The notes below the pieces were generated by a model. It saw nothing but the letters and a program-made list of their open reading frames with translations. It had not been told where the DNA came from and did no database searches. Positions 7,392 through 15,734 of a DNA stretch of 32,393 nucleotides are shown here, piece after piece. The translations under genes were made by a program, and so were the position numbers. Position 1 is the first letter of the stretch, and each line of letters begins with the position of its first letter. The stretch is from Syntrophaceae bacterium (GTDB lineage Bacteria; Desulfobacterota; BSN033; UBA1163): the NCBI GenBank assembly GCA_013388645.1, contig JACAEV010000157.1, forward strand, positions 1 through 32,393. Reading direction: 5' to 3'.

Positions 7392-10190
7392 TCAAATCTG
7401 ATCTTTGATGATCTTGGGTGAGATAAATATCAGCAAATCCTTTCTGCTGTCTTCTTTATTCTCTCGTTTGAACAGCCAGCCCAGAAGTGGGATCTTATTA
7501 AAGAGGGGAACCCCTTCGGCTCCCTCGCTTTTCTGGATGGTGTAAATTCCTGCAATGGCAATAACCGCACCATCTTTGACCAATACTTCCGTGATGGCCT
7601 CTTTCTTATCAATGCTCGGCACTCCCTCAACGACGATGCTTGTATCCGGTGCATCCTTCTTTGCTTTAATATTTAGTTTGATGTGCCCATCATTGGTCAC
7701 ATGAGGAGTCACTGATAATTTGAGGTTGGCATCGATAAAATCTGTCGTCACGGTACCCTCCGTGGTCAACTTGAGATATGGGATTCTCAATCCCTGTTCT
7801 ACCGAGGCCTCTTTGTTATCGAGGGTAGCAATCTTTGGGCTCGAAATGATCTTAAGATCTCCTTTGTTTTCGTGGGCAGAAATAGCGACATCCAGTTTTT
7901 CTAATCCGTAAATAGAGGTGAAAAGAAATTCAAACACACCGGATGACCCCGCTCCAAGAGCCCCTAATCCAGAGCGAGCGACCGCAGGAAGATTCACTAT
8001 ATCACTGGTGGCGGTCCCCTGAGTCGTGGTCGTATTCCCTCCTCCCACCTTTACCTTCCTGCTATCCCCACCTGAAGCGACGAAACCCCATCGGGTACCT
8101 AATTCCCTTTGAAAATTTGTGCTGGCCTCCACGATTCTCGCTTCGATCATCACCAGAGGTGTTTTCGTATCCAATGACTTTACTAAATTTTTAACGGCAG
8201 GAATGTTTTTGGCTATATCCTTCACGATCAATGTGTTAGTTCTTTCATCCACCTTCACATCCCCCCGCTCGCTCAAAACGCTCTTCACCTGAGGCATCAT
8301 TTCTTTTGCTGTAGTATAGTTGAGGGGGATCAGTTCCATCACTAAATCCTCTAACCTTTCCTTTGCCCTTTTGGCTTCTAATTCGGCCTGGACTTCCCTT
8401 TTGAGAGACTCCAACGGAGCAATTCGCACGACATTCCCTACCTGGCTCATCCCAAGGTTCTTGGATTGCAAAATAATCTCGAGGGCTTGATCCCAGGGGA
8501 CATCCACCAATCGCATGGTGATCTTCCCAGTCACATCATCCCCTGCAATGATATTTAAATTGCTTACCTCGGCGATCAATCGAAGGATATTTTTGATGTC
8601 TGCGTCTTTAAAATCAAGAGATAGTTTTCTCCCTGAGTAAATTTTTGGGGGACGTCCCTCTTCCGAGATTTTTGTGATTTGGAGTTTGGGAATCGGTTTT
8701 TGTTCCACCGAGGGTTCCTTCTCTGACTTTAACTCCTCAATGGGTTTTTCGACTTTTTTAACTTCTTCTTCCTTCTTGAGCTCCTCTTTCTTGACTTCCT
8801 CTCTCTTGGCCCCCTTTGTCTCTACCCCCTCTTTTTTGGGTTCGATTGGGGTTTCAACTTTGGCCTCCCCTTTTTGGGGTTTTTCGATATCGATAAAGAG
8901 AGAATTCCCCTCCGTCGATGTCTCAAATGGCAGCGCTTCTTTTATTTTGATGGAGATCCGTACATCACTCGTCTTCCCAGTTTTGACATTTTGAATGGTG
9001 ATGTATTGGATTCCGCTTTCAAATTCACTGGTATCGAGACCTCGCTGAAGATGCTTAGGGACAAAGGCATTTTTGATATCCACCGCAATGATATTTTTTG
9101 AAAGGGTATAAGACTCAAATTTAGGTTCATCCGTCAACATCACAACGATCCTTGATTTATGATCCATCTGCTTAAAATTAATTTCGGTTAAAGAGCTTGT
9201 TTTTTCTTTTTTCGTAGTCCCCTCCGGGGGAGTGGGATTTTTGACCACTGTCGGAGCAGGTGCTCCTCCTTTCAGCTTTCCCTCTAATAAAATTTGAGGT
9301 TCCGAAGGTTGTGGAACACTTCCCAGAGCAACGATCAATTTTTCATCAATTCGATTAATCTGATAGGGAGGAAGTTCGGATTTAGAGGCGTCGAAAACAA
9401 GCCTCAGCTTATCTGGATGTTGTCCGAGGCGAACGGCTTTCACAAATGGATTGTTCATTTTAATCGATTTTTTGGGGTAGCGAGATTCTATTCCCCAAAG
9501 ATCGACCACTAACCTGGCAGGCGAATCCAATTTAAAAGAGTCGTAGTTCTCAATTCTTCCATTCCCGATGATATTGAACGTCACCCTATCATTTTTTTCT
9601 TCGATGAGCACATTGGCCACTTCTTTCGCTTTGCTCACAATAGTTGGAGTAGAAGGAGATTCTTCTATTTTCGATTCTGCCGGAGGGGGATTTATTTTAC
9701 TCTCTTTCAGGGCGACTTCCTCATTTTTGATTTCCTTGGCCTCGGCCATTGGTTTAATCTTTTCAATATCGATGATGAGATGTTTATCTTCCTTCGAAAT
9801 ATTGTAATTCGTCATCTGGATCAAACTGATTTCAATCCTCCCTTTATCATCATACTGGGTGGTCAGGACTTCACCAACGGTCCCATTCTCAATTTTTAAA
9901 GGGTCCCTAATCTGTTTAAGATCGATGTTGGGGACATCAATGGCAATTCTTGTCGGGTCCGTTAATAATTTATACAATGGGGGAGCAATGGTGTCAGACC
10001 CTTCAATCTGAATTCGTGTGAAATTTTCTCCTTCGGTAAAGGTGATCTTCTCAATTTGAGAGACCTTTCCCATCGGCCCCGATTCTTCCGGTTTTTGAGC
10101 GGGGGCTAAAGCGTTTCCAGTGGCACCCCCTATGATGAAGATTAAAAAAGTAACCCAGAACGTCATAACAAGGATCTGAGACCGTCTCAT
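7392..10190 (-). CDS. pilQ: Type IV pilus secretin PilQ
   Basis: The 932-residue outer-membrane secretin starts with a signal peptide (hydrophobic 8-28). Three AMIN-like peptidoglycan-binding domains follow at about 43-145, 193-290 and 334-438, then a Lys/Glu-rich low-complexity linker (about 440-500). Next come an N0/STN domain (about 522-592), an N1 secretin_N domain (about 613-673) and the secretin barrel (about 677-930), with VMIEARIVEAS at its start and VLVKDGAVIAIAGIY near its end. It forms the gated pore through which the pilus emerges. The ATG overlaps the pilP stop by 4 nt (ATGA). The charged linker and three AMIN copies make it longer than typical 700-residue PilQ. Confidence 0.95.
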   Translation of the reverse strand: MRRSQILVMTFWVTFLIFIIGGATGNALAPAQKPEESGPMGKVSQIEKITFTEGENFTRIQIEGSDTIAPPLYKLLTDPTRIAIDVPNIDLKQIRDPLKIENGTVGEVLTTQYDDKGRIEISLIQMTNYNISKEDKHLIIDIEKIKPMAEAKEIKNEEVALKESKINPPPAESKIEESPSTPTIVSKAKEVANVLIEEKNDRVTFNIIGNGRIENYDSFKLDSPARLVVDLWGIESRYPKKSIKMNNPFVKAVRLGQHPDKLRLVFDASKSELPPYQINRIDEKLIVALGSVPQPSEPQILLEGKLKGGAPAPTVVKNPTPPEGTTKKEKTSSLTEINFKQMDHKSRIVVMLTDEPKFESYTLSKNIIAVDIKNAFVPKHLQRGLDTSEFESGIQYITIQNVKTGKTSDVRISIKIKEALPFETSTEGNSLFIDIEKPQKGEAKVETPIEPKKEGVETKGAKREEVKKEELKKEEEVKKVEKPIEELKSEKEPSVEQKPIPKLQITKISEEGRPPKIYSGRKLSLDFKDADIKNILRLIAEVSNLNIIAGDDVTGKITMRLVDVPWDQALEIILQSKNLGMSQVGNVVRIAPLESLKREVQAELEAKRAKERLEDLVMELIPLNYTTAKEMMPQVKSVLSERGDVKVDERTNTLIVKDIAKNIPAVKNLVKSLDTKTPLVMIEARIVEASTNFQRELGTRWGFVASGGDSRKVKVGGGNTTTTQGTATSDIVNLPAVARSGLGALGAGSSGVFEFLFTSIYGLEKLDVAISAHENKGDLKIISSPKIATLDNKEASVEQGLRIPYLKLTTEGTVTTDFIDANLKLSVTPHVTNDGHIKLNIKAKKDAPDTSIVVEGVPSIDKKEAITEVLVKDGAVIAIAGIYTIQKSEGAEGVPLFNKIPLLGWLFKRENKEDSRKDLLIFISPKIIKDQI

Positions 10191-10729
10191 AATTCTCCTC
10201 CCTCTTCAACTTTATGAAGAATTAGTAAAATTTCTTGTGTCTTGGTCTGACCAAAAATATCTTGATAAGCCTCCTCAATGACCACTTTATCTTTGAGAAT
10301 TTTGGTCACCTTTCCATCATTTTTACCCACCCAGGTTCCTTTCTTTAAAAAATACCCTTTTCCCGTTGCGTCTTCCACCATGGCAATATTTCCTTCCGGG
10401 GCAGAAATGATCGCAACGAGTTTTATTTGACTGATATCATATTTCTGCAAGGGGGTAAGGGGTGTCTTCCTCAAGGCCTCCCTGACCGGTGTCAGTTGAA
10501 TAAAGGGTTTGAACGGATCGGGTTTTCCTTCCGGGTTATATGTAAATTCTTTTTCTTCCTTTTTCTCTGGCTCCTTTTTCTCAGCCACTTTGGTTGGCTC
10601 TTCTTTTTTCTGCTCCGCGGAAGGAGGTTTCGCTTTCCCGGCAGGGACAGGGGGTGGAGAGCTGCTCCCCCCACAACCCCCTATCACAAATAGAAAGGCG
10701 ATCAACACCGCGCCCCCCCACCTCCACAT
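10187..10729 (-). CDS. pilP: Type IV pilus lipoprotein PilP
   Basis: I place the start at the ATG at 10729, which gives MWRWGGAVLIAFLFVIGGCG, a lipoprotein signal with the acylated Cys in the IGGC box, 180 residues in all. A longer frame from 10828 adds 33 Lys/Arg-rich residues that only re-read the pilO tail in another frame and would bury the signal. A Pro/Lys/Glu-rich linker (about residues 25-70) follows, then the PilP beta domain: DPFKPFIQ, LTPLQKYDISQIKLVAII, GKGYFLKKGTWVGKNDGKV. PilP sits in the periplasm between PilNO and the PilQ N0 domain. No clear ribosome site precedes 10729, so it may depend on coupling with pilO. Its stop overlaps pilQ. Confidence 0.9.
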   Translation of the reverse strand: MWRWGGAVLIAFLFVIGGCGGSSSPPPVPAGKAKPPSAEQKKEEPTKVAEKKEPEKKEEKEFTYNPEGKPDPFKPFIQLTPVREALRKTPLTPLQKYDISQIKLVAIISAPEGNIAMVEDATGKGYFLKKGTWVGKNDGKVTKILKDKVVIEEAYQDIFGQTKTQEILLILHKVEEGGEL

Positions 10730-10769
10730 TTTATTTTGTTCTGATTTTTGAAATTCCCTTATCCAATCT

Positions 10770-11402
10770 TTACTTTTTCGGGATGGCTTTCTTTTCTTCA
10801 CTTTTCTTTTCCTCGCTTTTCTTTTCAATAAATCGATACGTATTGATTAAACAGGAACTCTTGATCAAATTTTCTGTCTCGCCAATCTTCCCTTTCACAT
10901 CCTTTGCCCTTGTCATATTAAAATCGACCACGTTGATAATTCTTGGAAGTTTGCTCACTTTATCAAAAAACATCCCGATATTGTGGTAGTTTCCTAAGAC
11001 CACCAATTCGATAGGGACCTTTGCATAAAATTGTTGCGGTTCTTCAGGCTTAGGCCGAAAGAGAGTAAATTCCAGATTCGATTCTTTGCCGAGGCTGGAG
11101 ATATTCTTTAATATTTCGGGGATCTCTTTCTCATTGGGAAGTTGGGTCAATGCGGTCTTCAATTCCTCATTCAATTTTGCAATTTGATCTTTAAATTTTT
11201 GAAGTTCTCGAGCAATGGCTTTGCTTTCATTTAATTCTTTGGTCAATCGGCTCATCTCCAACCTCGCCATATTGAGTTCCTCTCGCCCCGGGAGGAAAAA
11301 GAAATAAAGATAGAGAACCGTGATGGCTGCGAGAATGGCCGCCAAGAGGGTAATCTTTTTAGATGTCGGGAGCTTCAACAAAGAATCCATTGTCATTGCC
11401 AT
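10770..11402 (-). CDS. pilO: Type IV pilus inner-membrane protein PilO
   Basis: The 210-residue bitopic protein has one membrane helix (about residues 17-37, ITLLAAILAAITVLYLYFFF), then a coiled coil (about 43-90) and a ferredoxin-like periplasmic domain (about 95-190) containing PIELVVLGNYHNIGMFFDKV, as in PilO. It pairs with PilN to form the periplasmic ring linking the PilM/PilB side to PilP-PilQ. The C-terminus ends in tandem Lys/Glu units (EEKKSEEKKSEEKK), a low-complexity tail not typical of PilO. A strong ribosome site (GGAGAGGGG) precedes the ATG; the pilN stop is 16 nt upstream. Confidence 0.9.
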   Translation of the reverse strand: MAMTMDSLLKLPTSKKITLLAAILAAITVLYLYFFFLPGREELNMARLEMSRLTKELNESKAIARELQKFKDQIAKLNEELKTALTQLPNEKEIPEILKNISSLGKESNLEFTLFRPKPEEPQQFYAKVPIELVVLGNYHNIGMFFDKVSKLPRIINVVDFNMTRAKDVKGKIGETENLIKSSCLINTYRFIEKKSEEKKSEEKKAIPKK

Positions 11403-11418
11403 GGTACACCCCTCTCCT

Positions 11419-11961
11419 CTACATTAAAATGATTTCGCAGGACAGAATGAATTTTTTTAACTTAATTTTACTTTGCTCCACCTGCTCACTCACGATGAGA
11501 TCGACATTTTTAAAAAGGTTTGACTTCCGAAGGTTGGTCATGAAGGTGGCGATCGTCTCGTCATCTAAGGCGATCCCTTCGATTCCCAATTTTGTTCCAT
11601 CTTTCCGAAGTGATTCGAGATGAATTTTTTCAGGTTTATCGATACTTAACTCATCTAAGACTTTCGCAGGGGTGGATTTTTCCTTTCTCAATGAGTTAAT
11701 GATGTTCAATTTCTCCTGTAACGTCTTTTGGGCCTCCTTGGCCTTGTTGACTTCTGTGGTGAGAGATTTATATCGGGCGATTTCATCTCGGGTATGAGCG
11801 ATTTGAGTTAATGTATCTTCTTTCTCTTTCCCTAATCTCCATTGAGCGAAGCCGAGAACCAGAAGCAAAAGGACGACGGAAAGAATGAGAACAAGATATT
11901 CTTTCCTCAGCCCCGCCTTCTTTTTTTCTTTCCTCGCAAGAAGTAGATTAATTTTGATCAT
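11419..11961 (-). CDS. pilN: Type IV pilus inner-membrane protein PilN
   Basis: The 180-residue protein begins MIKINLLLARKEKKK, the INLL cytoplasmic motif that inserts into PilM. A membrane helix (about residues 23-42, YLVLILSVVLLLLVLGFAQW), a coiled coil (about 45-100) and a compact periplasmic domain with LESLRKDGTKLGIEGIALDD follow. It forms the PilN/PilO heterodimer of the alignment subcomplex. The ATG overlaps the pilM stop by 4 nt (ATGA), with an AGGTAGG ribosome site upstream. Confidence 0.92.
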   Translation of the reverse strand: MIKINLLLARKEKKKAGLRKEYLVLILSVVLLLLVLGFAQWRLGKEKEDTLTQIAHTRDEIARYKSLTTEVNKAKEAQKTLQEKLNIINSLRKEKSTPAKVLDELSIDKPEKIHLESLRKDGTKLGIEGIALDDETIATFMTNLRKSNLFKNVDLIVSEQVEQSKIKLKKFILSCEIILM

Positions 11962-13016
11962 CGATCGCCTACCTTTCTGGAAGCCAGACCAACTCCCACT
12001 GCCATGATCGGACCAATTTCCCGGATATATTCCATGTCAAAATTTTTTCCACTATATTCGATTTTTTTAAAGGGATTGACCACCTCGACAGGAATTCCAA
12101 TCTGTTGCTGTAAAATCATATCAAAATCCTTTATCTTCGATCCTCCCCCGCTTAAATAAATCTTTGCAATTTTTTCATAGGTGGTGGTGGATTGAAAGAA
12201 ATCGAGGGAGTTTCCGATTTCGACGGCTAACGATTCAGAGGCTGTTTTTAAAACAGTTTGAATCACCGGTTGCGTCGCGAGATCGACTTTTGTCCCCACT
12301 TTAATTTTCTCTGCCTCCTCATGGTCCATATGAAGCTGCCTTTGAATTTCTTCTGTAATTTGATTCCCTCCTTTAAAAATATCCCGGGTAAAGGCAGAGA
12401 GGTTGTTTTTGATGATATTGATGTTCGTGATACTTGCCCCCACGTTGGCGATCGCAACCGTCTCCTCTTTGTCAATCTCGTAATTCATCGCTAGCATATT
12501 TTCTAATGCAAAAGAATCTGTATCAATGATGACAGGATTTAATCCTGATTCCATAATGACCGAGACATAATCATTGATAATATCTTTTTTGGCGGCGACC
12601 AATATGACCTCCATCACCTCCGGGTTGTCCGGTGTTGAGCCGAATATTTGAAAGTCAATATTGACATCATTGATATCAAATGGAATATACCTTTCTGCCT
12701 CCCACTGAATCGATTCCTCCAGCTCCGCCTCTGTCATAAAAGGCAACGAAATTTTTTTAACGATCACAGAATGGCCGGACACGGAAGTGACCACATCTTT
12801 TGTTTTGGTCCTGGAAGTGTTTACCACATCCCTGATCGCATCGATAATGGTGACGGAATCCATTAAAGCTCCATCAACGATGGCTTCTGGAGGAAGGGGA
12901 GAAAATGCCAGATTTTGTAATTTGAAACCATTTTTATCCTCTTTTAATTCCACCAGTTTAATAGAGCTACACCCGATATCTAAGCCGATGACATCTTTCT
13001 TTTTGCCCCAAATCAT
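11958..13016 (-). CDS. pilM: Type IV pilus assembly ATP-binding protein PilM
   Basis: The 352-residue actin-like cytoplasmic protein has a phosphate-1 loop GLDIGCSSIKLVEL near the N-terminus and the PilM signature VSGHSVIVKKISLPFM (about residues 79-95). It also has EAERYIPFDINDVNIDFQI, the middle IANVGASITNINI loop and the adenosine loop YLSGGGSKIKDF. PilM binds the PilN N-terminus and connects the periplasmic ring with the assembly ATPases. It is the first gene of pilMNOPQ; a good ribosome site (GAGGGG) lies 7 nt before the ATG, and a probable promoter lies 45-75 nt upstream. Confidence 0.95.
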   Translation of the reverse strand: MIWGKKKDVIGLDIGCSSIKLVELKEDKNGFKLQNLAFSPLPPEAIVDGALMDSVTIIDAIRDVVNTSRTKTKDVVTSVSGHSVIVKKISLPFMTEAELEESIQWEAERYIPFDINDVNIDFQIFGSTPDNPEVMEVILVAAKKDIINDYVSVIMESGLNPVIIDTDSFALENMLAMNYEIDKEETVAIANVGASITNINIIKNNLSAFTRDIFKGGNQITEEIQRQLHMDHEEAEKIKVGTKVDLATQPVIQTVLKTASESLAVEIGNSLDFFQSTTTYEKIAKIYLSGGGSKIKDFDMILQQQIGIPVEVVNPFKKIEYSGKNFDMEYIREIGPIMAVGVGLASRKVGDR

Positions 13017-13060
13017 ATTTTACCCCTCGTTTCTGTAAAATCGTGTAAAATGTTGGAAAT

Positions 13061-13090
13061 AGATTATTAATAAATTCTCCCAAAAGTCAA
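13061..13090 (-). promoter_or_regulatory. Putative sigma-70 promoter of pilMNOPQ
   Basis: On the minus strand TTGACT (13085-13090) is followed after 15-18 nt by the AT-rich TAATAATCT (13061-13069), which offers several overlapping -10 choices. It lies in the 171-nt gap between the NtrC-family gene and pilM and points at pilM. I see no -24/-12 pair here, so pilMNOPQ does not look sigma-54 dependent. Confidence 0.4.
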
Positions 13091-13187
13091 GAAAAATATT
13101 TTAGTAAATGATAAATGTTATAATGAGTATTCATTCAAACTTAATAAATTATTTTAGTATTTATCAATAAGCCATTAATATATTTTG

Positions 13188-14564
13188 TTAATTATTTTCT
13201 AAATGATATTTCTTGATCTTTGCTCTCAAAGTCGCCCTCGAAACACCTAAGACCTTTGATGCCTTCGATTTATTCCATTCCAATTTCCTTAAAACGTTAG
13301 AGAGATGGATCTCTTCCATCTTTTCTAAAGACATATCGTCTTTTATGCTAAGGCATGGATGTTCGAAATGACCATTAGGACACTTTTCCATCTGTTTCAA
13401 TTCAAATGGAAGATATTTGGGAATGATGACCTCTTGGTCAGATAGTATCATTGCCCTCTCGATCACGTTTCTTAATTCCCTCACATTTCCAGGCCAGTTA
13501 TATTGAATCATGAGTTTTTTGGCTTCCTCTGAAAATCCTTTGATATTTTTGTTATATTCTCTATTATTTTCCTCGATAAATAAATTTGAAAGCAGTAGGA
13601 TATCCTCAACCCGATCGCGCAGCGGAGGCATCTCGACAACCATTACCTTCAAGCGATAGTACAGGTCCTTTCGAAAAAGCCCCTCTCGCACCATCGCTTC
13701 TAAATCTTTATTCGTCGCTGCGATGATGCGAACGTCCACCTTTATTTCTTTTTCGCCTCCCACCCGCATAAAGGTTTGACCTTCCAACACCCTCAAAATC
13801 TTTGATTGTAAAAAAGGGTTCATGTCCCCGATCTCATCTAAAAAGAGAGTTCCCCCATCAGCCAATTCAATGAGCCCCTTCTTGCCATTTTTTGCATCGG
13901 TAAATGCACCTCGTTCATATCCAAATAGCTCGGACTCCAATAATGAATCGGGGATGGCACTGCAGTTGATTTTCATGAGCGGTTGATCGCTTCGTTTGCT
14001 ATGATAATGGATGGCATTGGCGGCCAATTCTTTTCCTGTTCCACTTTCACCTTGGATCAACACGGAAGTTTTATAAGTCTTGCTAATCATGCTGATTAAT
14101 TCTTTCACATAATGGATTTGTGGACTGACTCCGTAAATATGGCTATTTAAATTTTTTTCATTTTGCTGCCGATGAAGTCTTCTCACTTCATGAATGAGAC
14201 TTTTCGTTTCTAACCCCTTTTCAATCAATAACTTTAACTCTTCTAATTCAAAAGGCTTATTGATATAATCGTAAGCCCCTGACTTCATTGAGGAAACAGC
14301 AGTTTGAACATCTGAATAGGCGGTCATGATAATCACGATGATTTCGGTATCAAATTCCTTTATTTTTTTTAAAACCTCTAAGCCATCGATATCAGGCAGC
14401 CTCATATCAAGTAAGATAAGATCCGTCTCGTTTTTTTTGATGGTCGCAAGGGCTTCATGACCTGAGCCGACCGAGAAGGTTTCATATCCTCTCCTTTTCA
14501 ATACGTCTGAGAGGGTTTGTCGCATCACTTCATCATCGTCGACAATCAGAATAGAGGGTTTCAT
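13188..14564 (-). CDS. NtrC-family sigma-54 dependent response regulator
   Basis: The 458-residue regulator has a receiver domain (about 1-120) with acidic pocket DDD at 9-11, phospho-acceptor D53 and K103. An AAA+ domain (about 142-370) follows with Walker A GESGTGKE (172-179), the sigma-54 contact loop GAFTDA (219-224), Walker B GGTLFLDEIGDM and the arginine-rich LRDR segment. A Fis-type helix-turn-helix is at the C-terminus (NKSKASKVLGVSRATLRAKI). Once phosphorylated it should remodel RNA polymerase-sigma-54. Its kinase lies directly upstream (1-nt overlap, TAATG). Position next to pilMNOPQ suggests a PilR-like role, but the receiver-AAA-Fis layout alone cannot separate PilR, AtoC or ZraR types. 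Confidence 0.93.
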   Translation of the reverse strand: MKPSILIVDDDEVMRQTLSDVLKRRGYETFSVGSGHEALATIKKNETDLILLDMRLPDIDGLEVLKKIKEFDTEIIVIIMTAYSDVQTAVSSMKSGAYDYINKPFELEELKLLIEKGLETKSLIHEVRRLHRQQNEKNLNSHIYGVSPQIHYVKELISMISKTYKTSVLIQGESGTGKELAANAIHYHSKRSDQPLMKINCSAIPDSLLESELFGYERGAFTDAKNGKKGLIELADGGTLFLDEIGDMNPFLQSKILRVLEGQTFMRVGGEKEIKVDVRIIAATNKDLEAMVREGLFRKDLYYRLKVMVVEMPPLRDRVEDILLLSNLFIEENNREYNKNIKGFSEEAKKLMIQYNWPGNVRELRNVIERAMILSDQEVIIPKYLPFELKQMEKCPNGHFEHPCLSIKDDMSLEKMEEIHLSNVLRKLEWNKSKASKVLGVSRATLRAKIKKYHLENN

Positions 14565-15721
14565 TAATTTTCCAATATCTCAGGTAAATTGATGATAAAA
14601 GAAGTCCCTTGTTCCCAATGGCTCTCCACCTTAATCGTTCCTCCATGTTTCTTAATAATCTGATAGGTGATGGAGAGACCCAGCCCGATCCCCTTCGATT
14701 TTGTTGTAAAAAATGGGTCAAAGATTCTATGGACAATATGCGAGGGAATCCCTCGCCCGGAATCTGAAACAACAATTTTTATAACATTTTCTTTCAATCC
14801 ATCTGGCGAGATGGATTGAACGGGAGATGCTTCAATTTTTAGCATTCCTCCATTCGGCATGGCTTGGATCGCATTTAAGAACAAATTAAGGAAAACTTGG
14901 TGCATTTGGGTTTTGTCGACTTTGATCTTGGGAAGTTGAGGATGATAACTTTCAACAAAGCGAATTCCCTTATCGGCTATCTCTTTGATAAGAAAAGGAA
15001 CGATCTCATTGATAATGTCTTTAATCTGACAATGGACCAAATTTAATTTTTGTGGCTTCGCAAATGAGAAAAATGTTTTCAAGAGGTCATTCAGTCGATC
15101 AATCTCTTTTGTGATCCGTGTTAAATATTCTCTTCGTGAATCGTCCTCAGGCATTTCTTCACCCAGCGCCTGTGCCGTTGTTTTAATCCCCGCCAGTGGA
15201 TTTCTTAGCTCATGGGCGATTCCCGAAGCGAGTTTTCCCAACGAAACCAATCGATCCATTCTTAATATTTCTTCCTGAATTTTATAGACATTGGTTAAAT
15301 CACGGAAGACAACGATCTTCCCTATTCTTTCACCCCGTATGCTCAAATGATTGTTAATTGTAAACCCGACTGGAAATTCGGTCTGGTCTTTTTTCTTCAT
15401 CCAGCCCTCTTTCCTGGTATCCAAGTCATCTGGGTTATTGAGAAAGGATGGCATCGCAGGTGGTTTCTCTTTCAATCCAAAAATGTTAAATGGTTTGCCG
15501 TAGAGCTCCTCTTTCGAGAACCCCAACATTCTCTCCCCCGCCTTATTGATATAGGTGATCGTATCATTCATTTCGGTGATAATAATTCCACTCCCAATAC
15601 TCTGAATAATACTTTCGGTAAAATTTTTGACATCCTCTAATTCACGCCCTAAATGTTCGATGACTTCTTCTTTCTGAGCAATCTTTTCTTCTAAGTCATT
15701 CCATGACAGGGTTTGATTCAT
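14564..15721 (-). CDS. PAS-domain histidine kinase, partner of the NtrC-family regulator
   Basis: The 385-residue kinase has no membrane segment, so it should be cytoplasmic. A coiled coil (about 9-35) leads to a PAS domain (about 35-150), then HisKA with the phospho-acceptor H170 in GIAHELRNPLAG. The HATPase domain shows the N box NLFLNAIQA, G1 DSGRGIP, F box FDPFFTTK and G2 GIGLGLSI. It resembles NtrB-type soluble kinases more than PilS, which normally has six membrane helices, so the signal is likely internal or delivered by a partner. It overlaps the regulator by 1 nt and lies 13 nt after the CheW-domain gene. Confidence 0.93.
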   Translation of the reverse strand: MNQTLSWNDLEEKIAQKEEVIEHLGRELEDVKNFTESIIQSIGSGIIITEMNDTITYINKAGERMLGFSKEELYGKPFNIFGLKEKPPAMPSFLNNPDDLDTRKEGWMKKKDQTEFPVGFTINNHLSIRGERIGKIVVFRDLTNVYKIQEEILRMDRLVSLGKLASGIAHELRNPLAGIKTTAQALGEEMPEDDSRREYLTRITKEIDRLNDLLKTFFSFAKPQKLNLVHCQIKDIINEIVPFLIKEIADKGIRFVESYHPQLPKIKVDKTQMHQVFLNLFLNAIQAMPNGGMLKIEASPVQSISPDGLKENVIKIVVSDSGRGIPSHIVHRIFDPFFTTKSKGIGLGLSITYQIIKKHGGTIKVESHWEQGTSFIINLPEILEN

Positions 15722-15734
15722 AAAAGATGAACCC

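Noticed and set aside
10730-10828. Longer start for pilP
   Set aside because: It would add a basic stretch read from the pilO tail and bury the lipoprotein signal that begins at 10729.
13893-13910. GAFTDA instead of GAFTGA in the sigma-54 activator
   Set aside because: This is a natural variant that I believe is found in other NtrC-family proteins; by itself it does not show loss of sigma-54 contact.
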